Origin: Fluviicola sp.
GTDB lineage: Bacteria; Bacteroidota; Bacteroidia; Flavobacteriales_D; Crocinitomicaceae
Reading direction: 5' to 3'
Assembly: GCA_031260455.1 (NCBI GenBank)
Contig: JAIRJW010000027.1
Location: 43,661-107,660 of the forward strand
DNA length: 64,000 nucleotides
The notes below the pieces were generated by a model. It saw only the letters and a list, made by a program, of their open reading frames with translations. It ran no database searches and was not told the origin of the DNA. This document shows, in pieces, positions 27,089-35,985 of this stretch. The first letter of the stretch is position 1. Each line of letters starts with the position of its first letter. The translations under genes were made by a program, and so were the position numbers.

Positions 27089-27478
27089 ATGAAGATGAAA
27101 TACGAAGTTAGCTTTGAAGAAGCAAAAGCCTGCCCGACCCAATTTGTCCTGGCAATTAATGATACGCTGAACGTGATCTCAGGGAAATGGAAAATGCCCG
27201 TTATTGCTACCTTGTTTTTCGGGAAGAAGCGTTTTACTGAAATCCAGCGGAACATTCCGAAGATCACACCCCGGATGCTCTCCAAAGAACTGAAAGAACT
27301 GGAATTGAACGGAATTGTCAGACGCATGGTTTATGATTCAAGCCCGGTAGTGATCGAATATGAATTAACGGATTCGGGAAAACTGCTGAGTGACGTTATG
27401 GACAGTATGATTCATTGGGGAGTCAATCACCGGAAAGGGATTATCCGCGAAAATACTGTAGAAAAAATTGCTGGTTAA
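27089..27478 (+). CDS. HxlR-family winged-helix regulator
   Basis: 129 aa. The family pattern is clear: CPTQFVLAINDTLNVISGKW with the single N-terminal Cys that can act as a redox or electrophile sensor, then RFTEIQRNIPKITPRMLSKE and YELTDSGKLL. It forms a dimeric DNA-binding protein. There is no co-directional partner; the flanking genes face away or converge, so its target is not evident. An alternative start is the second Met two codons in. Confidence 0.92.
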   Translation: MKMKYEVSFEEAKACPTQFVLAINDTLNVISGKWKMPVIATLFFGKKRFTEIQRNIPKITPRMLSKELKELELNGIVRRMVYDSSPVVIEYELTDSGKLLSDVMDSMIHWGVNHRKGIIRENTVEKIAG

Positions 27479-27623
27479 TCTCTTTTATATCTTTTCCGGA
27501 TTGGTAAACGAAATCCATCTGGAAGTTTTTCCGTCAGAATTCCCGGAGAAATTCAAAACCCCGAATGAAACTTCATACTCTGTCGTTGGAAAATTCAAAA
27601 GCTTAAATTTAGTTTAAAATCCT

Positions 27624-28202
27624 TTAAATACTTGTCACAAACCGCTGGATTTCCCTGTAGAGCTTATGAGTCGGCAATCCCATCACGTTCGTGTATGTCC
27701 CGCTCATGTGTTTTACGGCTATGTAACCGATCCATTCCTGTACGCCGTATGAACCAGCTTTATCAAAGGGTTTATACTGATCGATGTAATAACTGATTTC
27801 TTCTTCTGTCAGGTTTTCAAATTGCACTTCGGTTCGGTCTGAAAATGACGCAGATTTATATTTTGAGCCGATGAAAACTCCTGTAATAACTGTATGCGTT
27901 TTGCCTGAAAGCCGGGACAGCATCTTTCCGGCATCTGTGGGATCGAGTGGTTTTCCTAAAATTTCACCATCCAGAATAACGACGGTGTCAGCGCATATAA
28001 CCGCTTCGTTTGCCTCGAGCTCGGGCAACAAGGCCTGGGCTTTCAAAGTAGCTAAAAATTCGGGAACTTTTTCTACTGCCAGAGTTTCGGGATAAATTTC
28101 TTCCGTGTCTTTGATCCGGACTTCAAAATCAATACCAATTCCGGCCAATAATTCTTTTCTTCTAGGTGATTGTGAGCCTAAAATCCATTTAATCTGATTC
28201 AT
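27624..28202 (-). CDS. maf: Maf-family nucleoside triphosphate pyrophosphatase
   Basis: 192 aa. LGSQSPRRKELL is the Maf signature, followed by CADTVVILDGEILGKP and LSGKTHTVITGV. Maf proteins hydrolyse dTTP, UTP or modified nucleotides as house-cleaning enzymes. The start overlaps the end of the UbiA gene by 4 bases. It is the last gene of the queE-porE-like-ubiA-maf operon. Confidence 0.95.
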   Translation of the reverse strand: MNQIKWILGSQSPRRKELLAGIGIDFEVRIKDTEEIYPETLAVEKVPEFLATLKAQALLPELEANEAVICADTVVILDGEILGKPLDPTDAGKMLSRLSGKTHTVITGVFIGSKYKSASFSDRTEVQFENLTEEEISYYIDQYKPFDKAGSYGVQEWIGYIAVKHMSGTYTNVMGLPTHKLYREIQRFVTSI

Positions 28203-29167
28203 AGAAAATACCAGTAAAAAGGCATGGAACAGCCAATAGCCATTAAAATTTTGAGTAATAAATCAGCTGATTTCAAGTGCTGCTCATTTTTTCTGCCCAA
28301 TAAACTGATCACAAAAAGAATTCCGACCGGAATGAGCAGAATAGGAGCGAAGGCGCGTAAAAACTGATCGCGATAAAGAAAATAGCCGTCTGACAGGAAA
28401 GGAACCGAGGTCAGGAGCAGCAAAACCAAGAGTACAATTGCAATGATTTTTGTTTTTCGTTTTCCCAATACGATCGGCAGTGTTTTTGCCCTTAAGACTA
28501 AATCCCCCTTTACGTCCTCAATATCTTTGATGATTTCCCTGATCAGGTTCAAAATTCCGGCGTAAAAGGCAAAAACCAGCACTACAAAAGTATTGAAGTA
28601 TGCCCCGAACGCCCAGCCTGTATGCAAAGGAGTTTCAATCATCCAGCTTCCAGACAGGTAGTCACGCTGACTTTGAATGAATTCCAGGAAATGAATTCCG
28701 CAAAGAATCGGGACCAATGCCGTCAGTCCGGCGATTATGATATTCCCGATCAGGAATCTTCGTTTGAAATACATTGAATAGAACCACAGCGAATTGATAC
28801 TCAACAAGTGAATAAACACGTACCAGAATGTTTTGTAGCGCCAGCTCAGGTAACAGGCAATGACAAATGCGACGAAATTCAGAATCCAGTGCAGGACAAT
28901 GGCCCAGCGGGGTTTGATATATTTCCCGATAATGACTTTGTGCGGCTTATTGATCTTGTCTGCTTTAACATCAAAATAATCGTTGATGATGTTTCCAGCT
29001 GCGGCGATCAGCAAGGTAGAAAAGACCAGCAGGAAAAAATCAAATGGTTCGGAATTTTCCCGGGAATAACTCACATGGATCCGCGGAATGAAATATACGC
29101 GCATTCCGTACATCGTCAAAGCAATGACAAGCAGGTTTACAGGCCGTATAAGTCGCAGAAAATGCAT
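28199..29167 (-). CDS. UbiA-family prenyltransferase
   Basis: 322 aa, about eight or nine membrane helices. The two Asp-rich, Mg-diphosphate-binding motifs are NIINDYFDVKADKINKP and DIEDVKGD. It transfers a prenyl chain in the inner membrane. In Bacteroidota this placement next to maf is annotated as a geranylgeranylglycerol-phosphate or protohaem IX/quinone-like transferase, and the acceptor is not decidable here. It overlaps the porE-like stop by 1 base and maf by 4. Confidence 0.88.
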   Translation of the reverse strand: MHFLRLIRPVNLLVIALTMYGMRVYFIPRIHVSYSRENSEPFDFFLLVFSTLLIAAAGNIINDYFDVKADKINKPHKVIIGKYIKPRWAIVLHWILNFVAFVIACYLSWRYKTFWYVFIHLLSINSLWFYSMYFKRRFLIGNIIIAGLTALVPILCGIHFLEFIQSQRDYLSGSWMIETPLHTGWAFGAYFNTFVVLVFAFYAGILNLIREIIKDIEDVKGDLVLRAKTLPIVLGKRKTKIIAIVLLVLLLLTSVPFLSDGYFLYRDQFLRAFAPILLIPVGILFVISLLGRKNEQHLKSADLLLKILMAIGCSMPFYWYFL

Positions 29168-31182
29168 TATTTCACAATCTTGTATTCCGTTCTTCGGTTT
29201 TCCTGGTGTGCTTTTTCTTTTTCGTTCTCTGTTGCCATGTTAGCAATTGCTTCATCCGTGAAAATCGGCATGGTTTCCCCGTATCCTTTAGATGACAGGC
29301 GGGAAGCATCAATTCCCTGCTGAATCAGGTAATCTTTCACTGATTTGGCACGTGCGTCTGACAGCTTCAGGTTTTCAGCAGAATCTCCACGCGTATCTGT
29401 GTGTCCGCCGATTTCGATTTTGATGGTCGGATTTGCTTTCAGGAAATCGCGCAATCTATCCAGTTCCACATAAGATTCAGGGCGCAGTGTTGCTTTTGCC
29501 AAGTCGAAGAATACATTTTTCAAAGCGGTTGTTGCCCCGGGAGCCGTAATTGGGTTCATCGGAACATCCATGTGGAATGATTCCTGATTATCTGCAAGTG
29601 TCATATTGAAATTCTGCGAGAAAAAGGTGTATCCCGGGTAACTTACGGAAAGCGCATACTCTTTGTCGATCGGTAATGAAACTGTAAACGCTCCGGAAAC
29701 CTGGTCTGCTTCGGATTTGATAACCTCTTTCCCTGTTTTGATATCCACCAGAGAGAATTTCCCCGAAATTGGTTTTTTGGTTATTGCATCAAATACCAAT
29801 CCATCAAAGTAAAGTGTTTTAACCGGACGGAATTTCTCCGGCATCACGAAATAATACAGATCCAGTTTCCCGAAACCGCCTTCCCGGTCAGATGCAAAAA
29901 AAGCAATTTCGCCGTCAGCGCTCACCAGCAGGGAATTTTCATCTGCACTGGTATTGATCGGATAGCCCAGGTTCTCGGGTTCGCCCCATTCGCCTTTTTC
30001 ATTTTTTCGCGAGACAAAAATATCCAAACCTCCCATTCCCTGATGTCCCTGCGAAGAGAAATACAGCGTTTTTCCATCCGGATGAATCAAAACGGATTCT
30101 TCCATGTATGGAGTGTTAATGGTATTCGGCAAACGAACAGGTGTATCCCAGGTTCCATCGTCCTTCAAAGTAGAAGTGTAAATGTCGGAATCCGGTCTTG
30201 CTCCCCTGGAGATCACTCTTCGCACGAAATAAATGGTTTTTCCATCCGCAGAAAGTGAGGGTTGGGATTCCCAATTGGATGTATTGATAGCTCCCGGAAG
30301 ATTCACCGGATCAGTCCATTGTACTCCCAACCGCTTGGTGTAGAACAAGTCACAACTGCCTTTTCCTTTACGATTGTCACCATAATTCCCGGATTCGTCT
30401 GCACAGGCAACAAAAATCAGGCTTCTTCCGTCAGCTCCGATAGTTGGTGCCCCTTCGTTATTGACCGTATTGATATTTTTAGGCATCGGAACAGCAGTTT
30501 CCCAGGTATTGAAAGTACTGAGGCTGGAAACATAAAAATCCTCCTGTTCTCCATATACCGGAACTCTTTTATCTTCGATTCTGCGTGTGAACAACAGAGT
30601 TTTTCCATCGACTGTAATGGTTGGGAAGTATTCTGCATCTTTGGTGTTTACGCCCGGCCCAAGGTTCACAGGCTTGAATTGGGTCGGGTTTTTCATCGCT
30701 TCGATAGCAAAGGAACAATCACTGATGATGTCTTTGGAACGGGTAACATAATCCGGATAAGCACCTTTGAATTGAATGAATTTATTCAGGTCCTGAGAGG
30801 CATTTTCATATTCTCCCACAGTGTATTCCAATGTTCCAAGGTAGTAATATGTGGCACCGGTAGGGGAGTGATTCGGATTGATTTCCAGTGCTTTCCGGTA
30901 ATGATCGACTGCCTTGTACGGTTGTCCCAGCAATTCATACATTTCAGCTTCAGCCATGTGAGCCTCCCAAAACAGCGGATCTTTTTCCAATGCTTTCTCC
31001 ATGAGGGCAATTCCTCCGGCGTAATTTGGACCGTGTGTTTTCGGGTCGATCGATTTATTGGGTTCGTTTCGTCCCTGTTCGAAAAGCGCAATTGCTTTTT
31101 TGTTTTTGGTAGAGTAGGTCATCTGAGCTGTGGAACAAGATACTCCGGTCAAAACAAACAAAGCCAGTACAAAATTCTTCAT
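29167..31182 (-). CDS. PorE-like OmpA-family protein (TPR, beta-propeller, CRD, OmpA)
   Basis: 671 aa. Domains in order: signal with a Cys (GVSCSTAQ), TPR repeats (about 45-150, e.g. AVDHYRKALEINPNHSPTG), PD40/WD40-like propeller repeats (about 175-440, e.g. ADGKTIYFVRR, PDGKTLYFSSQG), a carboxypeptidase-regulatory-like domain (about 455-540) and a C-terminal OmpA peptidoglycan-binding domain (IEIGGHTDTRGDSAENLKLS). This architecture is that of PorE, which anchors the T9SS to peptidoglycan. The window also contains T9SS cargo. Similar OmpA paralogues exist in Bacteroidota, so the PorE role is probable only. Confidence 0.85.
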   Translation of the reverse strand: MKNFVLALFVLTGVSCSTAQMTYSTKNKKAIALFEQGRNEPNKSIDPKTHGPNYAGGIALMEKALEKDPLFWEAHMAEAEMYELLGQPYKAVDHYRKALEINPNHSPTGATYYYLGTLEYTVGEYENASQDLNKFIQFKGAYPDYVTRSKDIISDCSFAIEAMKNPTQFKPVNLGPGVNTKDAEYFPTITVDGKTLLFTRRIEDKRVPVYGEQEDFYVSSLSTFNTWETAVPMPKNINTVNNEGAPTIGADGRSLIFVACADESGNYGDNRKGKGSCDLFYTKRLGVQWTDPVNLPGAINTSNWESQPSLSADGKTIYFVRRVISRGARPDSDIYTSTLKDDGTWDTPVRLPNTINTPYMEESVLIHPDGKTLYFSSQGHQGMGGLDIFVSRKNEKGEWGEPENLGYPINTSADENSLLVSADGEIAFFASDREGGFGKLDLYYFVMPEKFRPVKTLYFDGLVFDAITKKPISGKFSLVDIKTGKEVIKSEADQVSGAFTVSLPIDKEYALSVSYPGYTFFSQNFNMTLADNQESFHMDVPMNPITAPGATTALKNVFFDLAKATLRPESYVELDRLRDFLKANPTIKIEIGGHTDTRGDSAENLKLSDARAKSVKDYLIQQGIDASRLSSKGYGETMPIFTDEAIANMATENEKEKAHQENRRTEYKIVK

Positions 31183-31184
31183 GC

Positions 31185-31799
31185 TTACGGTATTTCTAAG
31201 TATTTATGAGTTTGCAGTGAAATCTTCCAAGTGGGATGATTTTTTACGTACTCAATGATTAACGGCAATAATTGTTCCCTTTTTGACCATTCCGGTTGCA
31301 GGTACAGAATACAATCTGCCGAAACGTTCTTTGCCTGTTCTTCAGCCCACGCAAAATCTGATTTGTGAAAGATAACAATTTTTAGTTCAGAAGCCTTCTG
31401 ATAAGCTTCTTCAACAGGTTCTTTGAATTTTTTAGGAGAGAATGTGTACCAGTCTACCGCTCCCGTCAAAATACTGGTTCCTGAAGTTTCAATTGCTATG
31501 TATTTACCCGCTTCATGCAGGGCATCAACTAATGGATTCAGATCATACATAGCTGGCTCACCGCCAGTTATGACCACCAGATTTCCCGGGCACTGAGAAA
31601 CAATCTGTTTCAATTCCGCAACATTCATCTTCGGATAAACAGCTGCATCCCAGGATTCTTTGACATCACACCAGACACAACCTACGTCGCAACCTCCCAG
31701 GCGAATGAAATAAGCAGATGTACCTGTGTGTTTTCCTTCACCCTGAAGCGTGTAGAAATGTTCCATTACAGGATACCATGTAGAACTATTTTGTGTCAT
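31185..31799 (-). CDS. queE: 7-carboxy-7-deazaguanine synthase
   Basis: 204 aa radical SAM enzyme in queuosine/7-deazaguanine synthesis. TLQGEGKHTGTSAYFIRLGG precedes the cluster motif CDVGCVWCD (Cys-x3-Cys-x2-Cys), then VITGGEPAMYDL and AIETSGTS. It heads a four-gene operon and ends 2 bases before the porE-like start. The ATG begins 5 nt after the last base of a consensus -7 element, so the mRNA is predicted to be leaderless. Confidence 0.94.
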   Translation of the reverse strand: MTQNSSTWYPVMEHFYTLQGEGKHTGTSAYFIRLGGCDVGCVWCDVKESWDAAVYPKMNVAELKQIVSQCPGNLVVITGGEPAMYDLNPLVDALHEAGKYIAIETSGTSILTGAVDWYTFSPKKFKEPVEEAYQKASELKIVIFHKSDFAWAEEQAKNVSADCILYLQPEWSKREQLLPLIIEYVKNHPTWKISLQTHKYLEIP

Positions 31800-31803
31800 A
31801 CCT

Positions 31804-31811
31804 CAAAACTA
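31804..31811 (-). promoter_or_regulatory. queE operon promoter -7 element (leaderless architecture)
   Basis: CAAAACTA on the plus strand is TAGTTTTG on the minus strand. Only 4 bases separate it from the queE ATG, so the start codon and the predicted transcript start coincide. Confidence 0.6.
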
Positions 31812-31885
31812 TATGTTAAAGGTTGTCATGAAAATGGTAAGCAGTCAGCACTGAGCTTATCGAAGTAGATCAAAGACAGCATTTT

Positions 31886-31924
31886 TCAGAAAAAAATCCC
31901 GGTTCGCCTAAAGCATACCGGGAT
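31886..31924 (-). terminator. Intrinsic terminator after sucD
   Basis: On the minus strand the stem ATCCCGGT / ACCGGGAT (31917-31924 with 31896-31903, 13-base loop) is followed by a T-run (complement of the A-run at 31890-31896). It closes sucD. Confidence 0.85.
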
Positions 31925-31945
31925 CTCGTAGTATCAATTAAGCGA

Positions 31946-32824
31946 TTACGCTGTAACTCCTATAATTTCTGCCATTTTGGCACCGATATGAGCAGGAGAA
32001 TCAACTACGTGGATTCCGCACTCACGCATAATGCGTTTTTTAGCTTCAGCCGTATCATCATCACCACCCACAATTGCACCCGCGTGTCCCATTGTACGAC
32101 CTTTCGGGGCTGTTTCTCCTGCAATGAACCCGACAACCGGTTTGGTGCCGTTTTCTTTGATCCAGCGTGCTGCTATTGCTTCCAGACTGCCACCAATCTC
32201 ACCGATCATAACGATTCCTTCCGTTTCAGGATCATTCATCAGCAATTCAACTGCCTCGCGTGTTGTTGTTCCGATGATCGGGTCACCACCAATACCAATA
32301 GCTGTTGTAATTCCCAATCCTGCTTTTGCAACCTGGTCAGCTGCTTCATAGGTCAATGTTCCCGACTTGGAAACGATACCGATTTTTCCTTTTTTGAAAA
32401 CGAAACCTGGCATGATACCAACTTTTGCTTCACCCGCCGTAATTACTCCCGGACAGTTAGGACCGATCAAACGCGTGTTGAATCCTTTAATATATTCTTT
32501 CGCTTTTACCATATCATTTACCGGAATACCTTCCGTAATACAAACGATTACTTTGATTCCGGCGTTGGCAGCTTCCATAATCGCATCTGCTGCGAATGCA
32601 GGCGGAACGAAAATGATTGAAACATCAGCACCAGTTTTTGCTACCGCATCAGCAACTGTGTTGAAAACAGGACGGTCCAAGTGAGTAGAACCACCTTTTC
32701 CCGGAGTTACACCACCAACTACATTTGTTCCATACTCGATCATCTGACCTGCATGGAAAGTACCTTCACTTCCTGTGAATCCTTGTACAATTACTTTTGA
32801 GTTTTTATTAACTAGAACACTCAT
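31946..32824 (-). CDS. sucD: Succinyl-CoA ligase, alpha subunit
   Basis: 292 aa. The alpha subunit of the TCA-cycle enzyme that interconverts succinyl-CoA and succinate with substrate-level phosphorylation. The CoA-binding Rossmann domain has [14 protein letters not shown] and IGPNCPGVI. The phosphohistidine lies in GHAGAIVGG. sucC is not adjacent, as is usual in this group. ATG 32824 is preferred over 32863 because the promoter element at 32861-32868 overlaps the latter. It is monocistronic. Confidence 0.96.
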   Translation of the reverse strand: MSVLVNKNSKVIVQGFTGSEGTFHAGQMIEYGTNVVGGVTPGKGGSTHLDRPVFNTVADAVAKTGADVSIIFVPPAFAADAIMEAANAGIKVIVCITEGIPVNDMVKAKEYIKGFNTRLIGPNCPGVITAGEAKVGIMPGFVFKKGKIGIVSKSGTLTYEAADQVAKAGLGITTAIGIGGDPIIGTTTREAVELLMNDPETEGIVMIGEIGGSLEAIAARWIKENGTKPVVGFIAGETAPKGRTMGHAGAIVGGDDDTAEAKKRIMRECGIHVVDSPAHIGAKMAEIIGVTA

Positions 32825-32860
32825 GTTTGAGAATTTAGATTTCGTTTTTAAAATGCGATT

Positions 32861-32891
32861 CAAAAATAGCGGTTTCTTTTTGTTTTAGCAA
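32861..32891 (-). promoter_or_regulatory. sucD promoter
   Basis: On the minus strand TTG (complement 32889-32891) and TATTTTTG (32861-32868) are spaced by 20 bases, a good sigma-ABfr promoter with a leader of about 30 bases. Confidence 0.65.
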
Positions 32892-33159
32892 TGTTTTGAG
32901 AGATTTTGTTTTATCAGATCAATTCCAATAGGAGAAGAGGACTGTTAGGTTTTTTAGGTTTTTATTGATGTTCTTCAAAAAATTAAACAAACGTATCTAA
33001 TTTCGGATAAAATTCGAAGTCATCTCACAAATAACTCCAGCACGAAATTGCGCGGCGATTGATATATCTAGGTCAACATGTCCTATAATCTTTATTATGT
33101 TAAATAAAGGTTGTGAAATTAAGAATTTAACGAACAACGAACCTTATCCTTCAGATGTT
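32892..33159. other. Divergent intergenic region, no gene seen
   Basis: This AT-rich stretch lies between the divergent sucD and DUF4268 promoters. I see no ORF, RNA fold or repeat that I can support. Confidence 0.4.
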
Positions 33160-33167
33160 TAATTTTG
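33160..33167 (+). promoter_or_regulatory. Promoter -7 element of the DUF4268 gene (leaderless architecture)
   Basis: TAATTTTG ends 4 bases before the ATG at 33172, so the predicted transcript start is at or next to the start codon. Confidence 0.6.
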
Positions 33168-33171
33168 CAAC

Positions 33172-33636
33172 ATGTACACAAAAGACGAGCTCCGCCAGTT
33201 CCGCACCGATTTTTGGAACCAGTTCAATCTAAAAATGAAAAAAATCAAATCTTCCAGCGGACGGAAAATGAATTGGCTGGCCTATCCTTCAGATGTAAAA
33301 GACATCTATATCCGCATTGATACAGACGGAAAAGGTGCTCGTTTAACCTTTGATATTCAAGGGAAAGATGAAGGAGTGCGCCAGATTTTGTGGGAACAGT
33401 TACAGGAATTGAAAATAGTCATGGAATCAGAAATGGGTACTGACGGAATTTGGATCGAAAATGCTTCTTCGCTTTCGGTACCGAAATTTAACCGGATTCT
33501 GTGGGAAAGAAATGATTTGAATTTCTTCAAACCTGAAGATCATACTGAAATTCAAAACTTTTTAGCAGACCGGTTGATTCATTTCGATGCCTTTTACCAG
33601 GAATTTAAGGATATCTTGATAAATCTCGCAATGTAG
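33172..33636 (+). CDS. DUF4268-domain protein
   Basis: 154 aa. MYTKDELRQFRTDFWNQF is the family N-terminus, followed by NWLAYPSDVKDIYIRI and IWEQ-like acidic segments, ending FYQEFKDILINLAM. DUF4268 occurs alone and at the C-terminus of predicted nucleases. Function unknown, no catalytic motif evident. It stands before a T9SS cargo gene with its own promoter, so they need not be linked. Confidence 0.85.
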   Translation: MYTKDELRQFRTDFWNQFNLKMKKIKSSSGRKMNWLAYPSDVKDIYIRIDTDGKGARLTFDIQGKDEGVRQILWEQLQELKIVMESEMGTDGIWIENASSLSVPKFNRILWERNDLNFFKPEDHTEIQNFLADRLIHFDAFYQEFKDILINLAM

Positions 33637-33648
33637 CCAAAGTCTTTG

Positions 33649-33656
33649 TATTTTTG
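33649..33656 (+). promoter_or_regulatory. Promoter -7 element of the T9SS cargo gene (leaderless architecture)
   Basis: TATTTTTG ends 4 bases before the ATG at 33661. It makes 33661, not 33646, the true start. Confidence 0.6.
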
Positions 33657-33660
33657 CTTC

Positions 33661-34470
33661 ATGTTAAAACAAATAGCTCTTTTTTCAACTGTTTTCGTTT
33701 CGGCTCTTTCGCTGAACGCCCAGACAACAATTCTGAATGAAGATTTCCAGCAGGGAATCCCGGAAAACTGGACAATTGTAAAAGCAGATTCGTATACCGC
33801 ACAAGATACTCAGTTCGCTCCGGGATGGATTGCACTGGCAGACCCGGATGGTTCGAATGATTCGGTTGCGGGCGCCACTTCGTATTTCACAACGACCGGA
33901 AAAGCAAGTCGCTGGTTGATTACTCCGCCGCTTACTATCGGAACCTACGGAAACTTTTTGAAATGGAAAGCCAGATCTGTCGACCCGAGCTATCCGGACA
34001 CTTATCAGGTTCTTGTTTCAACTACTGATACACAAATTACCAGCTTCAACGATACCATTTTCCGTATGGAAGGTGAATGGGAAGACTGGACCGACTATGA
34101 AATAGATATGACAGCGCAGGGATATTCCGGCGGACAAACAATCTACCTCGCATTCGTACTTGAAACAACCGGAGGTTTTAAATTGTATCTGGACGATATC
34201 AATGTACGAAAAGATGATCCGCTTTCCCTGAATGAACATTTCCTCAAAGCTGATATCAGTGCTTATCCGAATCCGACCAGGGATCTGGTTCGTTTTTCCT
34301 CTGAAAACACTCTGAAACATGTAGCTGTGTACTCAACTGACGGAAATCTGGTTTACAGCCAGGAGAACGGGACTGAAATATCGCTGGCTGGTTTTGAACC
34401 AGGAGTTTACCTCGTTCGAATGACTACAAATACAGGACAAATTGTTACCAAACGCATTCAGAAACTCTGA
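33661..34470 (+). CDS. Secreted protein with choice-of-anchor J-like domain and T9SS sorting domain
   Basis: 269 aa. Signal peptide MLKQIALFSTVFVSALSLNAQ, then a jelly-roll domain (about 22-185: LNEDFQQGIPENWTIV, SRWLITPPLTIG, FKLYLDDINVRK) like the cleaved-adhesin/choice-of-anchor J family. A C-terminal type A sorting domain (about 195-269) has ISAYPNPTRDLVRFSS and GVYLVRMTTNTG. It is exported by the T9SS to the cell surface or medium. A carbohydrate or adhesive role is typical of the fold and not shown here. Confidence 0.85.
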   Translation: MLKQIALFSTVFVSALSLNAQTTILNEDFQQGIPENWTIVKADSYTAQDTQFAPGWIALADPDGSNDSVAGATSYFTTTGKASRWLITPPLTIGTYGNFLKWKARSVDPSYPDTYQVLVSTTDTQITSFNDTIFRMEGEWEDWTDYEIDMTAQGYSGGQTIYLAFVLETTGGFKLYLDDINVRKDDPLSLNEHFLKADISAYPNPTRDLVRFSSENTLKHVAVYSTDGNLVYSQENGTEISLAGFEPGVYLVRMTTNTGQIVTKRIQKL

Positions 34471-34506
34471 TCCGCAGGAACACGTATTCGCTAACAAACT
34501 GTAACA

Positions 34507-35985
34507 TTGAAAAGACTCACTGTTTTTAGCATAAAATCTTTCGCTGGCCCGTTTGTGGTTACCTTTTTCATCTCGATGGTCATGTTGATTATGCAGTTTA
34601 CCTGGGTGTACATTGACGACTTGATGGGAAAAGGACTAAGCACCGCAGTGATTATCGAATTGATGTTCTATGTTTCCGCAAGTTTGATCCCGTTGGCTTT
34701 ACCGCTGGCAATTCTTCTGAGCTCTATCATGACACTGGGAAACCTGGCGGAAAATAACGAATTAACAGCTCTTAAATCATCCGGCTTGTCTTTGTTCCGC
34801 ATTTTAAGACCTCTGACCCAAACAGTGATCCTGATTGCAACAGCTACCTTTTTCTTTTCCAATTATGTCATTCCGGTTGCAAATCTGAAATGGCATTCAA
34901 TCATTTTCGATATCCAGGAAACAAAAGTCGGGATGCTGATTACGCCCGGTTCTTATTCAAAAGAAATCGACGGGTACGCCATCAAAGTGAAATCCGGGAA
35001 AAATAATACGTTTTACGGTATTACCATTCACGATTATACCAATCCGAATGTTCTCAAAACAGTCAAAGCCGACTCGGGTACAATTTACAAAGGAGATAAT
35101 GGAAAGTACCTGCTTTTTCATCTTTCCCACGGGATTGTTCATGAAGAATTACAGGCTCAGGCACCGGTATTCACCAACCAGGGAAAGCCATTCCGGAATG
35201 GCGATTTCAGGCCGAGCAGAACGACACAGTTTAAAGCGGCAACCTACAAAATGGAACTGATCGGTTTTAATTTCAATAAATCAGATGAAGAACTGTTCAA
35301 AAACGACTTTGAAATGCTCAACGTATTCCAGATCAGTGAAGCAAAGGATTCCATGCAGAAGAGACAAGACAAAATGCTCTCGGATTTTGCAAAGAACAAT
35401 ATGAACAACCGTCCGTTTGGACAGTCAGTCAATCTTGAAAAGATTCAAAATCCGGTACCTGATCAAAAAGAAACTGCCCGGGAAATTCAGCAGCTTCAAG
35501 CCATTCCATCTAAAATTATCAAATTTTCGGACCTGACTCATAAAGAACGCGTAGCAGCGGTTAATACAGCCATTATGAGTGTTCGAAGTATGAGCAGCAG
35601 CAACCTGGACCAGGCTTCAACGACCTCCATGCTGAATAAAAATTACAACCTGTTTCAAATTGAGTTCCACCGGAAGTTTGCACTTTCGGGAGCAATCATC
35701 GTGCTGTTCTTTGTGGGGGCACCGCTTGGAGCAATTGTTCGCAAAGGCGGTTTCGGAGCCCCGGTAGTCATTGCTGCACTGCTGTTCATGGTCTATTTCG
35801 TACTCTTCAGTGTCGGGGAAAGCCTTGCAAATAGTGAAGTGATGTCGCCGTTTTTAGGTATGTGGCTTCCAACCATTATTCTGACTCCGATTGCTTGTAT
35901 CCTGATGACTGCAGCAGCGAACGATATGAAGGTTTTTGATAAAAAATTATGGCTCTACATCCTGAGCTTCGGACAACGACGATGA
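34507..35985 (+). CDS. LptF/LptG-family permease
   Basis: 492 aa. The YjgP/YjgQ family supplies the membrane half of the ABC transporter that lifts LPS to the periplasmic bridge. Three N-terminal membrane helices (TFFISMVMLIMQF, SLIPLALPLAILLSSIMTLG) lead into a long periplasmic beta-jellyroll (about 120-370), then three C-terminal helices (GAIIVLFFVGAPLGAIVRKG). Translation starts at TTG (34507): the family N-terminus KRLTVFSIKSFAGPF requires it and no ATG fits. Its stop overlaps the first glycosyltransferase start (ATGA). Confidence 0.9.
   Translation: MKRLTVFSIKSFAGPFVVTFFISMVMLIMQFTWVYIDDLMGKGLSTAVIIELMFYVSASLIPLALPLAILLSSIMTLGNLAENNELTALKSSGLSLFRILRPLTQTVILIATATFFFSNYVIPVANLKWHSIIFDIQETKVGMLITPGSYSKEIDGYAIKVKSGKNNTFYGITIHDYTNPNVLKTVKADSGTIYKGDNGKYLLFHLSHGIVHEELQAQAPVFTNQGKPFRNGDFRPSRTTQFKAATYKMELIGFNFNKSDEELFKNDFEMLNVFQISEAKDSMQKRQDKMLSDFAKNNMNNRPFGQSVNLEKIQNPVPDQKETAREIQQLQAIPSKIIKFSDLTHKERVAAVNTAIMSVRSMSSSNLDQASTTSMLNKNYNLFQIEFHRKFALSGAIIVLFFVGAPLGAIVRKGGFGAPVVIAALLFMVYFVLFSVGESLANSEVMSPFLGMWLPTIILTPIACILMTAAANDMKVFDKKLWLYILSFGQRR

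Noticed and set aside
30262..31209. 315-codon frame on the plus strand opposite the porE-like gene
   Set aside because: It is antisense to a gene with clear TPR, propeller and OmpA domains, has Cys/Phe/Ser-heavy composition unlike any family, and has no promoter.
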